This document shows positions 15,433 to 22,899 of a stretch of 22,899 bases of DNA, one piece after another. The stretch is from Candidatus Zhuqueibacterota bacterium (GTDB lineage Bacteria > Zhuqueibacterota > Zhuqueibacteria > Residuimicrobiales > Residuimicrobiaceae). The stretch covers positions 1 through 22,899 of the forward strand of contig JAFGSU010000224.1 of the NCBI GenBank assembly GCA_016934435.1, given 5' to 3'. The notes beneath the pieces were generated by a model. That model made no database searches, was not told the DNA's origin, and was given only the letters and a program-made list of their open reading frames with translations. How positions within the stretch are numbered: the first letter of the stretch is position 1; every line of letters begins with the position of its first letter. The translations under genes were made by a program, and so were the position numbers.

Positions 15433-15460
15433 TTGACTTGCCATGATATTTATTTATATT
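15433..15460 (+). promoter_or_regulatory. Sigma-70-type promoter for the thioredoxin lipoprotein gene
   Basis: TTGACT (15433-15438) and TATATT (15455-15460) are separated by 16 bp, about 58 bp upstream of the ATG. Both boxes match the consensus at five of six positions. The 160-bp gap after tag supports a new transcription unit here. Confidence 0.5.
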
Positions 15461-15517
15461 CCGTCTTGAAAATTTTAGTCATTAACCGGATGTTGATTCC
15501 AATTGAAAGGAACGGAG

Positions 15518-16690
15518 ATGAGGACACTCACGCACTTGATCGGTTTGGCTGTTTTATTTGTCACAACATCTTTGCTGTTGTGGTCGTGTGGCGAATCACC
15601 CTATGTCGGCATGGCGGAAAAATCGGCGCAGGTTGATAGTCTGATCATCAAAGCCCGACTTGCCGGAAAGACCAATTATGATAGTCTGCTCACGGCCAGA
15701 AGAGAGCTGGCGTGGAAATACATCCGCAGTGTCGAGCCTGATAAAGTTCTTGAAAAGGATCTGTTTTCTGCTGCCAAATTGTTTTATTTTGCCGGAAAAC
15801 TGGATACAGCGGTATACATGTTTGAAAAAGTAGGCGGTCAGGACGCCGATAACCTCATTTTCAATATCTACCTGCAACAGGAACGACTTGAAGATGCCGA
15901 AGCGCTGTTGCATCAGAGACTGGCCGCAAATGTCGGCGACAGGCTTGGTGACTATTATGAGGGATTGTACTGGAGATATCTGGAAGTTGGAGATATCGAT
16001 AATGCCCGGCGCATCGTCGATGAAGCGCTCGCGGTGGTTCCTGAAGATGCCAATTTTAATTTTAATATCGCCAAGGCGGAACTGCTTTTTGAAACGGGAC
16101 TAAAGGATGATGCGCGCGCGCTATTGATGCAATTAAAAACAAAAAATCAGGATAATGCCAGAGCCCTGCGCGGTATCACCGCCAAACTGACGCTTTTTAA
16201 TCTAATCGATAAACCGGCGCCGGCATTGAAGACTCAGGAATGGATCGATTCCGAACCGCTCTCAATGAACGATTTGCGCGGAAAGGTCGTCTTTCTTGAT
16301 TTCTTCGGACCCTGGTGTGGGCCCTGCCGCGCCATGTTTCCACATATGAAAAAGCTGTATGAGGAATATCATCAACAAGGCCTGGTGATCCTTGGCATCA
16401 CCCGATATTATGGCTTTTTTAATCAGCTCGGACAAAACCTGCGCGACCTGAAGGCGGCCGATGAACTGGAGTGGATCAAGAAATTCAAGCAGCATCACGA
16501 CATCCCCTATCCCTATGCCGTCGCCGAGATGGATGACGGCAGAGCCAACGAGGCGGCCTATGGCGTTTACGGCATCCCGCATATGGCGCTGATCGACAAA
16601 AAAGGAATGGTGCGATTGTATGCCATCGGATCCGGCAAGTCGTCGGAAGAAAAACTGGAACAGGGCGTCGTGCAATTGTTGGCTGAATAG
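15518..16690 (+). CDS. TlpA-like thioredoxin lipoprotein with TPR-like region
   Basis: This 390-aa envelope protein has a lipoprotein signal peptide ending LLLWSC, with Cys24 as the predicted lipidated residue. The middle (about 60-225) is alpha-helical with TPR-like repeats (for example LFYFAGKLDTAVYMFEKV and YLEVGDIDNARRIVDEAL). The C-terminal domain (about 228-390) is thioredoxin-like, with WCGPC (Cys267, Cys270) after VVFLDFFGP and the conserved cis-Pro region YGIPHMALID. It probably reduces disulfides outside the cytoplasm, with the TPR part binding partners; the substrate is unknown. ATG 15518 is preferred over upstream TTG 15503 because it follows a purine-rich RBS and gives a clean signal peptide. 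Confidence 0.85.
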   Translation: MRTLTHLIGLAVLFVTTSLLLWSCGESPYVGMAEKSAQVDSLIIKARLAGKTNYDSLLTARRELAWKYIRSVEPDKVLEKDLFSAAKLFYFAGKLDTAVYMFEKVGGQDADNLIFNIYLQQERLEDAEALLHQRLAANVGDRLGDYYEGLYWRYLEVGDIDNARRIVDEALAVVPEDANFNFNIAKAELLFETGLKDDARALLMQLKTKNQDNARALRGITAKLTLFNLIDKPAPALKTQEWIDSEPLSMNDLRGKVVFLDFFGPWCGPCRAMFPHMKKLYEEYHQQGLVILGITRYYGFFNQLGQNLRDLKAADELEWIKKFKQHHDIPYPYAVAEMDDGRANEAAYGVYGIPHMALIDKKGMVRLYAIGSGKSSEEKLEQGVVQLLAE

Positions 16691-16744
16691 CGCCCGATGG
16701 CCCGATATTCACTCTGTTCCGATCATTCATAAATTTTTTTACTG

Positions 16745-17482
16745 ATGAACGAGCTAAAGTCTGCAAATCCCGACATTATCGCCCATCGCGGCGCTTCCGC
16801 CTGTGCACCGGAAAACACAATGGCTGCTTTTGATAAAGCCATGCAAGCCGGCGCGGACTGGATCGAACTGGACGTCCAGCTATCCGGCGATGGCGTGGCT
16901 GTTGTTTTACACGACGCCAGCGTCGATCGCACCACCAATGGCCGTGGTTTTTTAACCGATTTTACTCTGGCGGAACTGCGTCAATTGGATGCCGGCAGCT
17001 ATTTTTCACCTGCATTCTCGAATGAGCGCATTCCCACTCTAAACGAAGTGCTTGAACAACTGGCGCCAAATATACGACTCGACATTGAAATCAAAAGCAG
17101 CGTAGGAGGATTGGATACTCTGGCAACAGTTTTACAAATATTAGAAGATACCGGCCAGGGTCGTAATTGTGCGGTCACCTCTTTTGATCTGGAGATCGTC
17201 CGCGCCTGCAAAATGCAAGAACCCGATCTCTCCTGCGGCCTTATCTTTGACGAGATGCCGGAGTACCTTTTCGATGAACATATGGATATCTGGGCAATAG
17301 AGCATCATCTGTTGTCGGATGCGTTGATGGAGCGGGCGCGGGCATCCGGCCGAACGGTATTCGTCTGGACCGCACATCATGATGCGGATGTACGGCGGAT
17401 GCTCGAGTTAGGGGTGGACGGCATTATTTGCGATGATCCTGCGCGGGTCAGGGAGATAATTTCACAAAAATCAAAAGAATGA
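16745..17482 (+). CDS. Glycerophosphodiester phosphodiesterase
   Basis: This 245-aa GDPD-family protein hydrolyses deacylated phospholipids to glycerol-3-phosphate and an alcohol. Family motifs are clear: AHRGASACAPENT (His14, Arg15, Glu23), ELDVQLSGDG (Glu41, Asp43), VLHD (His56), DRTTNGRG and LDIEIKS. The C-terminal VFVWTAHHDADVRRMLELGVDGI is also typical. No signal peptide is present, so it is cytoplasmic, like UgpQ. It lies 54 nt after the lipoprotein gene. I do not assign ugpQ because several GDPD subfamilies share these motifs. Confidence 0.92.
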   Translation: MNELKSANPDIIAHRGASACAPENTMAAFDKAMQAGADWIELDVQLSGDGVAVVLHDASVDRTTNGRGFLTDFTLAELRQLDAGSYFSPAFSNERIPTLNEVLEQLAPNIRLDIEIKSSVGGLDTLATVLQILEDTGQGRNCAVTSFDLEIVRACKMQEPDLSCGLIFDEMPEYLFDEHMDIWAIEHHLLSDALMERARASGRTVFVWTAHHDADVRRMLELGVDGIICDDPARVREIISQKSKE

Positions 17483-17493
17483 AATAAAATTAC

Positions 17494-17522
17494 TTGCTTA
17501 AAAACGGAGAAATTTTTATATT
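17494..17522 (+). promoter_or_regulatory. Promoter for the tRNA pair
   Basis: TTGCTT (17494-17499), a 17-bp spacer and TATATT (17517-17522) lie 26 bp upstream of the first tRNA base, with the spacing and AT-rich -10 region of a sigma-70-type promoter. Confidence 0.55.
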
Positions 17523-17547
17523 ATATGCCGATTTAGAATCGGTGCAT

Positions 17548-17622
17548 GGTGGGTGTAGCTCAGCTGGATAGAGCACCAGGTTGTGGCCCTGGTGGCCGCG
17601 GGTTCAAGTCCCGTCACTCACC
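17548..17622 (+). tRNA. tRNA-His (GTG anticodon)
   Basis: A full cloverleaf can be drawn. The acceptor stem is GTGGGTG with CACTCAC, including one G-U pair. The anticodon stem is CCAGG/CCTGG with loop TTGTGGC, giving anticodon GTG at 17583-17585, and the T arm is GCGGG TTCAAGT CCCGT. The extra G at 17548 (G-1) faces C73 at 17622, the hallmark of tRNA-His. CCA is not encoded. Confidence 0.96.
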
Positions 17623-17649
17623 CTTACCCAAAAACGCATTCATTCTGTT

Positions 17650-17721
17650 GTCCCCATCGTCTAGTGGTTAGGACTCGGGATTTTCGATCCCGCAACAGGG
17701 GTTCGAGTCCCCTTGGGGACA
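17650..17721 (+). tRNA. tRNA-Glu (TTC anticodon)
   Basis: The acceptor stem is GTCCCCA with TGGGGAC, the anticodon stem CGGGA/TCCCG with loop TTTTCGA (anticodon TTC at 17683-17685), and the T loop TTCGAGT. CCA is not encoded; the discriminator base is A. It lies 27 nt after tRNA-His, so the two probably share a transcript. Confidence 0.96.
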
Positions 17722-17727
17722 CTTGAA

Positions 17728-17761
17728 AAAGGGCAGGAAAATAATCCTGCCCTTTCTTTTT
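17728..17761 (+). terminator. Rho-independent terminator 1 after the tRNA pair
   Basis: A perfect 11-bp stem, AAAGGGCAGGA (17728-17738) with TCCTGCCCTTT (17745-17755), has a 6-nt loop and is followed by CTTTTT. Confidence 0.9.
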
Positions 17762-17765
17762 GTAT

Positions 17766-17795
17766 AAAAAGGGCTGAATGGCTTCAGCCCTTTTT
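17766..17795. terminator. Rho-independent terminator 2, bidirectional shape
   Basis: A perfect 13-bp stem (17766-17778 with 17783-17795) has the 4-nt loop TGGC, A5 on the left and T5 on the right, so it can work in both directions. It backs up the terminator 5 bp upstream. Confidence 0.85.
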
Positions 17796-18181
17796 CCCGC
17801 AGTGTCTCCTCACAATCACTCTGCGCGGAGTTGGGGAATTATCCTGATTTATTAATGGAATTAATTAACATCGATATGGTACCCAAAGGTTAGAACTCTG
17901 ACCTTGTGGGTGGCACATTTTTCGCTCAGTTCGAATGATAAGATAGAATTTTGGGAATCAACTCCTCACATAGTTTATGATAAATAATCCAATTGATAAA
18001 TGCAAGATATTTTTTAAAAGAATTTTTCATTTGATTATTTTATAATTTATTACTAAAGCGGATTGTTCTGCTCTCAACAAAGTTAATTAGATTATATTTG
18101 CTTCTCAAAGCAATTTTTTGTATGTTAGTACAATTATCAGAGAATCTTTGCCATAAACCGGTGGATGCGAAAAAAAGAGAA
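17796..18181. other. Intergenic region between tRNA terminators and the glycosyltransferase gene
   Basis: These 386 bp hold the single repeat copy at 17888-17955 and an AT-rich stretch from about 17980 to 18060. A perfect TATAAT lies at 18041-18046 but lacks a convincing -35 box. The reading frame of the downstream gene stays open back to 18098, but upstream residues show no conservation signal I recognise. Confidence 0.55.
17888..17955. repeat. Single copy of the degenerate intergenic repeat
   Basis: It aligns with 9144-9210: GGTTAGAAC..., ACCTTGTGG, TGGCA, CGCTC.GTTCG and ATAGAAT...TGGG, with one base of length difference near the end. It also matches unit 1 of the tandem pair at 19 of 28 positions in its GTGG to GTTCG core. 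Confidence 0.6.
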
Positions 18182-20314
18182 ATGCGTTCAAATCCGCGAA
18201 AAAATGATCAGCGATCGCCTCTGCTGCTTAGCATCATCATCGTCAGCTATAATGTGCGCGAATTTCTAGAACAGGCCATCCTTTCCATTGAGAAAGCGGT
18301 GGGAAATATTAAGCATGAGATTTTTGTAGTCGATAACAATTCCGCTGATGGTAGCGCTGAATTGGTTGCTCACCGTTTTCCGGGCGTGCATTTACTGCGT
18401 AATCATGAAAATGTCGGTTTTGCCAGAGCCAATAACCAGGCGTTGTCGAAATGCCGAGGCAGCTATATCTGTCTGATTAATCCGGATACCATCGTTCAGG
18501 AAGATACGTTTGCTCAATTATTAGCGTTCTTTGAAAATCACCCCAAAGCCGGGGCGGTTGGATGTAAAATTCTCAATCCCGACGGTACCTTGCAGCTGGC
18601 CTGTCGCCGCAGTTTCCCGACGCCCTGGGTGGCGTTTACAAAAATCGTCGGGCTGGCGAAATTATTCCCGAAAAGCCGCTGGTTTGGACGCTATAATCTG
18701 ACCTATCTGGATGCGGATGAAATCGCCGAAGTGGAGGCCATTTCCGGTTCCTTCATGCTGCTGCGACGCCGGGTCGTCGCTCAGGTAGGGCCGCTGGATG
18801 AATCTTTTTTCATGTACGGCGAGGACCTCGATTGGTGTTATCGCATCCGCCAGGCCGGTTGGAAGATATTTTATGTGCCGAACACGCAAATTGTGCATTT
18901 CAAGGGTGAAAGCTCAAAACGCAGTCCCTTTGAACAACGAAGGCTTTTTTACGAAGCCATGCACCGTTTTGTACACAAACATTTTCGCCGCGGCCAGGCC
19001 TGGGTGCCGTCCTGGGCCTTGATTGTTGCCATTTATGTGCGCGCCTTTTTATCTCATCTTTCGGCATTGATCCGAGCGTTGACATGGCCCCTGATGGACT
19101 TGTTCTGTATGACGCTGGCCCTGGCCATTGCCATTTATATCCGTTTTGCACCTCTGTATCCCTGGCGAGCGTTTGTTATCGTACACGTAATTTACACGAC
19201 GATCTGGTTCGGCAGTTTGTTGGCCCACGGCGTGTATCATCGCTGGCGATTTTCCGCCGTCAAAGCCGCCTCGGCCGTACTACTGGGCTGGGTGATGAAC
19301 AGCGCCGTGACTTTTTTTTTCAAAGAGATCGGATTCTCAAGGCTGGTCGTGCTCTATGCCGGCGGACTGAATCTTATTTTTTTAGCGGGCTGGCGATTCA
19401 TGCTCAAGGCACTCGCCCAGATTAGCTGGTATTTTTTCCGCAGCAACCTGGGCCGCCTGGTGCTCAACCGCAATGCATTACTCATCGGCGATCGCGAATC
19501 CTGCGAGCATATTTTGCATCGTCTGAAAAGGCGGCTGGATGCTGCGTATTCGGTGCGTGGCGTGGTGCTGGCTAAAGCCGGGTCGGGCGCGGAAAAAATA
19601 GGCTCAGTCCCGATTTATACCGGCATCGACCACATCAATGAACTGATCAAACGGGAAAAAATTCAGGAAGTCATTTTCGCCACCGACCGGATTCCGTATA
19701 ACCAGATGCTGGGGGTCATTGCCGCCTCGTCCGGGAGCCGGGTTAATTTCAAACTCGTGCCCAGCAGTATGGATGTAATGATCGGCAAGGCCTCGGTGGA
19801 ATATATCGATGATATTCCCTTTATGGAAATCGATTACAGGTTGCATTATCCAAGTTATCGCATCGTGAAACGATCGGCGGATATGATGCTCTGTCTGTTA
19901 TTGAGTCCTGTTGTTTTTCCGCTTCTTTTGTGGTTGCGGTATATCCGGCGGCACCCTGTACAGCGTCGGGTATTTCGCGGCTTACAGGGTGAAAATTTTT
20001 CCATAGCGGTTTTTTCACCGCCGCAGCACCGACGGCACTGGTACCATCATCTGGACAAGTTTTGGCCCATATTCACAGGCAGAATGAGCTTTGTCGGTCG
20101 TGAGCTGCGCGACAATAGCGATCTTTCGGCTTTGAGTCTTTCCATCAAGCCCGGTCTGACCGGCCTGGAGTATCTTCACGAGGGCAATGCCGTCACTTCG
20201 GCGGAGAGGGAGAGGTATCACCTCTATTATATGAAGAATTATTCTGTCTTTTTGGATGCTGAAATCCTGATTAAATCGTGGATCAAATATTTTAGTAAAA
20301 AAGAGAAAAACTAA
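18182..20314 (+). CDS. Family 2 glycosyltransferase fused to a sugar-transferase-like membrane domain
   Basis: This protein of about 710 aa joins two surface-polysaccharide activities. The N-terminal GT2 domain (about 14-270) has LLSIIIVSYN, FVVDNNSADGS, NVGFARANNQ, INPDTIV and SFFMYGEDLDWCYR, typical of rhamnosyl-type GT2 enzymes. Hydrophobic segments follow (about 283-430), then a nucleotide-binding-like region (NALLIGDRESCEHIL) as in long polyprenyl-phosphate sugar-1-phosphate transferases, and a C-terminal sugar-transferase domain (about 560-710) with KRSADMMLCLLLSPVVFPLL and GRMSFVGREL. The usual catalytic LDELPQ is LDKFWP (Asp625-Lys626) and MSLVGPRP is MSFVGREL, so this domain may be inactive. 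ATG 18182 is chosen just before the conserved GT2 start; ATG 18122 would add 20 residues. Confidence 0.8.
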   Translation: MRSNPRKNDQRSPLLLSIIIVSYNVREFLEQAILSIEKAVGNIKHEIFVVDNNSADGSAELVAHRFPGVHLLRNHENVGFARANNQALSKCRGSYICLINPDTIVQEDTFAQLLAFFENHPKAGAVGCKILNPDGTLQLACRRSFPTPWVAFTKIVGLAKLFPKSRWFGRYNLTYLDADEIAEVEAISGSFMLLRRRVVAQVGPLDESFFMYGEDLDWCYRIRQAGWKIFYVPNTQIVHFKGESSKRSPFEQRRLFYEAMHRFVHKHFRRGQAWVPSWALIVAIYVRAFLSHLSALIRALTWPLMDLFCMTLALAIAIYIRFAPLYPWRAFVIVHVIYTTIWFGSLLAHGVYHRWRFSAVKAASAVLLGWVMNSAVTFFFKEIGFSRLVVLYAGGLNLIFLAGWRFMLKALAQISWYFFRSNLGRLVLNRNALLIGDRESCEHILHRLKRRLDAAYSVRGVVLAKAGSGAEKIGSVPIYTGIDHINELIKREKIQEVIFATDRIPYNQMLGVIAASSGSRVNFKLVPSSMDVMIGKASVEYIDDIPFMEIDYRLHYPSYRIVKRSADMMLCLLLSPVVFPLLLWLRYIRRHPVQRRVFRGLQGENFSIAVFSPPQHRRHWYHHLDKFWPIFTGRMSFVGRELRDNSDLSALSLSIKPGLTGLEYLHEGNAVTSAERERYHLYYMKNYSVFLDAEILIKSWIKYFSKKEKN

Positions 20315-20316
20315 CC

Positions 20317-21273
20317 ATGGCAAATATCGTCTTGGATTTTGAAAAACCCATCGCTGAAATTGAAAAGCGAATAGCGGAACTGCGCGACTATTCGAATACC
20401 GAAGATCTTTCCCTGCATAAGGAGATCAAACGGTTGGAGGAAAAAGCACAAAAACTGCGTCTGGAGATTTATTCGAAACTCACGCGCTGGCAGCGCGTCC
20501 AATTAGCGCGTCATCCCAACCGGCCCTATACACTGGATTATATTCAGTATATGTTGACCGATTTCATCGAGTTGCACGGCGATCGCAATTTCAGCGATGA
20601 TCCAGCCATTATAGCGGGCATCGGTCTGATAGACGACCTTCCAATAGCGGTGGTTGGGCATCAAAAGGCGCGCGATACCCGTGAAAAACTGCGGCGCAAT
20701 TTCGGCATGCCGCATCCGGAAGGGTACCGCAAGGCATTGCGGATCATGAAAATGGCGGCGCGTTTTTCGCGACCGATTATCAGCCTGGTCGATACACCGG
20801 GTGCATACCCGGGTATCGGCGCTGAAGAGCGCGGCCAGGCAGAAGCTATCGCCCGCAATCTGCTCGAGATGGCGCACATACCGGTACCCATTCTGATCAT
20901 TATTATCGGCGAAGGCGCCAGCGGCGGCGCGCTCGGCATCGGGGTGGGCGATCGCGTCATGATGCTGGAAAATACCTGGTACTCTGTCATCTCTCCCGAA
21001 GGGTGTGCGGCTATTCTCTATCGTGATGCCGCCAATGCCTCTCAGGCGGCAGAGTCCATGAAGGTAACGCCAAAAGATTTGAAAGAAATGGGATTGATCG
21101 ATCGCATCATCAAAGAACCACCGGGCGGCGCACATAGCAATCATGCCGGGGTAGCTGCTATTGTCAAGCAGGTGATTAGAGAAGAACTGGCGCAACTCAT
21201 GCCGCTCGATCCCGGAACACTGGTGCAACAACGAATCGAGAAATTCGGCAAAATGGGTGTCTGGATTGAATGA
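20317..21273 (+). CDS. accA: Acetyl-CoA carboxylase carboxyltransferase subunit alpha
   Basis: This 318-aa cytoplasmic subunit pairs with AccD to move the carboxyl group from biotin to acetyl-CoA, forming malonyl-CoA for fatty-acid synthesis. The N-terminal helical coil (FEKPIAEIEKRIAELR, then LEEKAQKLRLEIY) and core motifs are standard: LTRWQRVQLARHPNRPYTLD, ELHGDRNFSDD, FGMPHPEGYRKALR, LVDTPGAYPGIGAEERGQ, GEGASGGALGIGVGD and WYSVISPEGCAAIL. The length equals that of typical AccA. It begins 2 nt after the glycosyltransferase stop, so it is co-transcribed with it although the functions are unrelated. Confidence 0.97.
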   Translation: MANIVLDFEKPIAEIEKRIAELRDYSNTEDLSLHKEIKRLEEKAQKLRLEIYSKLTRWQRVQLARHPNRPYTLDYIQYMLTDFIELHGDRNFSDDPAIIAGIGLIDDLPIAVVGHQKARDTREKLRRNFGMPHPEGYRKALRIMKMAARFSRPIISLVDTPGAYPGIGAEERGQAEAIARNLLEMAHIPVPILIIIIGEGASGGALGIGVGDRVMMLENTWYSVISPEGCAAILYRDAANASQAAESMKVTPKDLKEMGLIDRIIKEPPGGAHSNHAGVAAIVKQVIREELAQLMPLDPGTLVQQRIEKFGKMGVWIE

Positions 21274-21283
21274 GGTTTCTAAT

Positions 21284-22570
21284 ATGGCAGGCCGAAAAAA
21301 TGAAAAAAATTCGCTTCTTTCTGATCGCAGAACCGCCCACCTGCAGTCCCTGGTTGAAGCGAGCAAATTATTAAATTCGACTCTGGACCTGGGGCAACTG
21401 CTGGAAATTATCCTCAGCATCGCCTTGAAAAACACCGAGGCCGAGGCGGGCACGATTTATCTGATCGATAAAAAAAGCAATACGATATGGTCCAAGGTCT
21501 CCGATCTGGAGAAAAAAATAGAAGTGCGTCTGCCCATGGGGCAGGGAATTGCCGGGCATGTGGCGCAGAGCGGCGAGACGATCAATATCCGTGACGCCTA
21601 TACGCACCCGCAATTTACCAGCAAGTTCGATCAGATCACCGGGTTTCGCACCAAAAGCATCCTGTGCATGCCCATGCGCGACGAGAACAAAACCATCATC
21701 GGCGTGTTTCAGTTGATCAATAAACAGGCGGGGATATTTACCAGCGAAGATGAACTTTTTTTAATGGATTTGTCCGTTCATGCCGCCCTCGCTATTCGTC
21801 AAACGGAGCTGCACAAAGAAGCGCTTGAAAAAAAAGCCATATCCTGCGAGATCGCCATCGCGCGCAATATACAGAACTTTTTATTGCCTAAAAGTCTGCC
21901 CGAGGTGAAGGGATATGAATTTGCCGCCACCAATTTGCCTTCGGAGGTGGTCAGCGGCGACTATTACGATTTTATCATACATCACAGAGAGAAAATATGC
22001 TTTGTGATCGGTGATGTCGCCGGCAAGGGGATTCCCGCCGCTCTGATGATGGCCAGCTTGCGCACCGCCATGCATGCTCAGGCTCTGGTCGATGTGGAGA
22101 TGACACCTGAATTATTTTTAACCCGTGTAAATCAAATGATTTATGAATCCTCTCCCCACAATAAATTTATCACCCTCTTTTATGGCGAACTCTACCCTGA
22201 GAGCGGACGCATCGTATTCGTTAATGCCGGACATAATCCGCCTTTCCACGTTGATATGAGTGGACAGCTCCATCCTTTGCAGACAAACAGTCTGCCCCTT
22301 GGCGTCAAGGTGGATAGCGAATATCGTTCCGCTGAAATGATTTTAAAGAAGGGCGAGCATCTGTTTCTGTATACGGATGGTGTAACCGAAGCCATGGATT
22401 CGCAGGATCACGAATTTGGCGAGGAGACGCTGATCGATATTCTAAAGCAGATGAAACAGAACGAAACCGCCGAAGAATTGATGAATCGGGTGGTCGAGAG
22501 CATTCAGCATTTTCGCGGTGATACTATTCAGAACGATGATCTGACCATGGCGGTGGTGATGCGGCAGTGA
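21284..22570 (+). CDS. GAF-domain PP2C (SpoIIE-type) serine phosphatase
   Basis: This 428-aa cytoplasmic protein has an N-terminal GAF domain (about 15-180, LNSTLDLGQLLEIILSIALK, then EAGTIYLIDKK and MGQGIAGHVAQSGE), a short helical linker and a SpoIIE/RsbU-type phosphatase domain (about 195-428). Metal-binding aspartates are visible in SGDYYDF (Asp226), GDVAGKGIPAAL (Asp244), YTDGVTEA (Asp365) and NDDLTM (Asp418, 419). Such proteins usually dephosphorylate an anti-sigma-factor antagonist in partner-switching stress signalling; no partner gene lies in this window. ATG 21284 follows GAGG at suitable spacing within the end of accA, 10 nt after its stop. Confidence 0.9.
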   Translation: MAGRKNEKNSLLSDRRTAHLQSLVEASKLLNSTLDLGQLLEIILSIALKNTEAEAGTIYLIDKKSNTIWSKVSDLEKKIEVRLPMGQGIAGHVAQSGETINIRDAYTHPQFTSKFDQITGFRTKSILCMPMRDENKTIIGVFQLINKQAGIFTSEDELFLMDLSVHAALAIRQTELHKEALEKKAISCEIAIARNIQNFLLPKSLPEVKGYEFAATNLPSEVVSGDYYDFIIHHREKICFVIGDVAGKGIPAALMMASLRTAMHAQALVDVEMTPELFLTRVNQMIYESSPHNKFITLFYGELYPESGRIVFVNAGHNPPFHVDMSGQLHPLQTNSLPLGVKVDSEYRSAEMILKKGEHLFLYTDGVTEAMDSQDHEFGEETLIDILKQMKQNETAEELMNRVVESIQHFRGDTIQNDDLTMAVVMRQ

Positions 22571-22629
22571 GAGGGGATTCCTGATAAAAAAGCATAAAAC
22601 AACTCTAATAATTCTACATCAATTAAGCA

Positions 22630-22650
22630 CGACGAATGGATGATTCGTCG
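22630..22650 (+). other. Hairpin in the leader of the Trm112-like gene
   Basis: An 8-bp perfect stem, CGACGAAT (22630-22637) with ATTCGTCG (22643-22650), has a 5-nt loop. It lies just before the RBS GGAGG and lacks a T run, so it is not a classic terminator. It might affect translation of the next gene or mRNA stability. Confidence 0.4.
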
Positions 22651-22666
22651 CATAAGCGGAGGTAAT

Positions 22667-22899
22667 ATGATCAGCAAAGAATTACTCGATATTTTAGCCT
22701 GTCCGTCCTGCAAAGGCGACCTTGAGTATGATGAAGAAAAAGCGACGTTAACCTGCCGGGGACGGCATTGCCCGGCGTGCGGCATGCCGGTCGATGAAAA
22801 TGGCAACTGCACGGATGTAGAATGCGGTAAAACCGGTGTAGCGCCCGTCGGCCTCGAATATAGAATCGAAGATGATATCCCCATCATGCTCATTGATGA
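22667..22899 (+). CDS. Trm112-like zinc-binding protein with an extra cysteine cluster, 3' truncated
   Basis: At least 77 codons are visible and the frame is still open at the window end. The start MISKELLDILACPSCKGDLEY and the end LEYRIEDDIPIML match the UPF0434/Trm112 family, small zinc proteins of which some activate methyltransferases. Cys12, Cys15 and Cys30 fit the normal zinc site. Between them and the conserved end lies an insertion of about 25 residues with CPAC (Cys35, Cys38), Cys48 and Cys53, which looks like a second zinc knuckle not present in short family members such as E. coli YcaR. The RBS GGAGG lies 5 nt upstream of the ATG. The partner is unknown. Confidence 0.75.
   Translation, partial: MISKELLDILACPSCKGDLEYDEEKATLTCRGRHCPACGMPVDENGNCTDVECGKTGVAPVGLEYRIEDDIPIMLID

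Noticed and set aside
18098..18181. Upstream extension of the glycosyltransferase reading frame
   Set aside because: The frame is open, but the added residues are not GT2-like and the TTG start has no ribosome binding site, so a start at 18182 is preferred.
20503..21453. Long open frame on the - strand opposite accA
   Set aside because: It is antisense to a certain accA gene, has no family motifs and is rich in residues typical of frame shadows.

Overview
The window reads as chromosome from an uncultured, probably anaerobic or microaerophilic bacterium. GC content is moderate, genes are tightly packed and all on the + strand, and the two tRNAs carry no encoded CCA. Secreted S46 dipeptidyl-peptidase and GH38 mannosidase genes beside a group 4 hydrogenase and hydrogenase-like sensor kinases would suit a lineage around Calditrichota/KSB1 or another FCB-group phylum. 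That placement is inference; no phylogenetic marker was tested.

Region 1 (1-8804) is a hydrogenase and redox-signalling island. It opens with the 3' end of an Ech/Mbh-type energy-converting [NiFe] hydrogenase small subunit, closed by a strong terminator. Then come two tandem paralogous sensor histidine kinases whose input half is ferredoxin plus an [FeFe]-hydrogenase-like H-domain plus an extra 4Fe-4S module. Around them lie a receiver protein with a C-terminal membrane anchor, two stand-alone receivers, a receiver-PAS-histidine kinase hybrid, a DRTGG-domain protein and a rubrerythrin-like diiron protein. No receiver carries a DNA-binding output domain, so the set looks like a self-contained phosphorelay that reads redox or H2 state. 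Its output is not visible here.

Region 2 (8805-9361) is a gene-free gap with two tandem copies of a degenerate repeat of about 75-90 bp. A third copy lies at 17888-17955.

Region 3 (9362-15357) holds a secreted GH38 alpha-mannosidase, a secreted S46 dipeptidyl-peptidase whose specificity residue predicts cleavage after Asp/Glu, and 3-methyladenine DNA glycosylase I, closely spaced as a probable operon. Region 4 (15433-17482) has a TPR-thioredoxin lipoprotein behind a recognisable promoter and a glycerophosphodiester phosphodiesterase. Region 5 (17494-17795) has tRNA-His and tRNA-Glu with a promoter in front and twin terminators behind.

Region 6 (18182-22899) runs glycosyltransferase/sugar-transferase fusion, accA, GAF-SpoIIE phosphatase and a Trm112-like zinc protein cut by the window end. 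The fusion's transferase catalytic dyad is degraded, and the Trm112-like protein carries an extra cysteine cluster.

The strongest candidate for an under-described system is the duplicated hydrogenase-like sensor-kinase cassette with its tail-anchored receiver, sitting directly downstream of the energy-converting hydrogenase.
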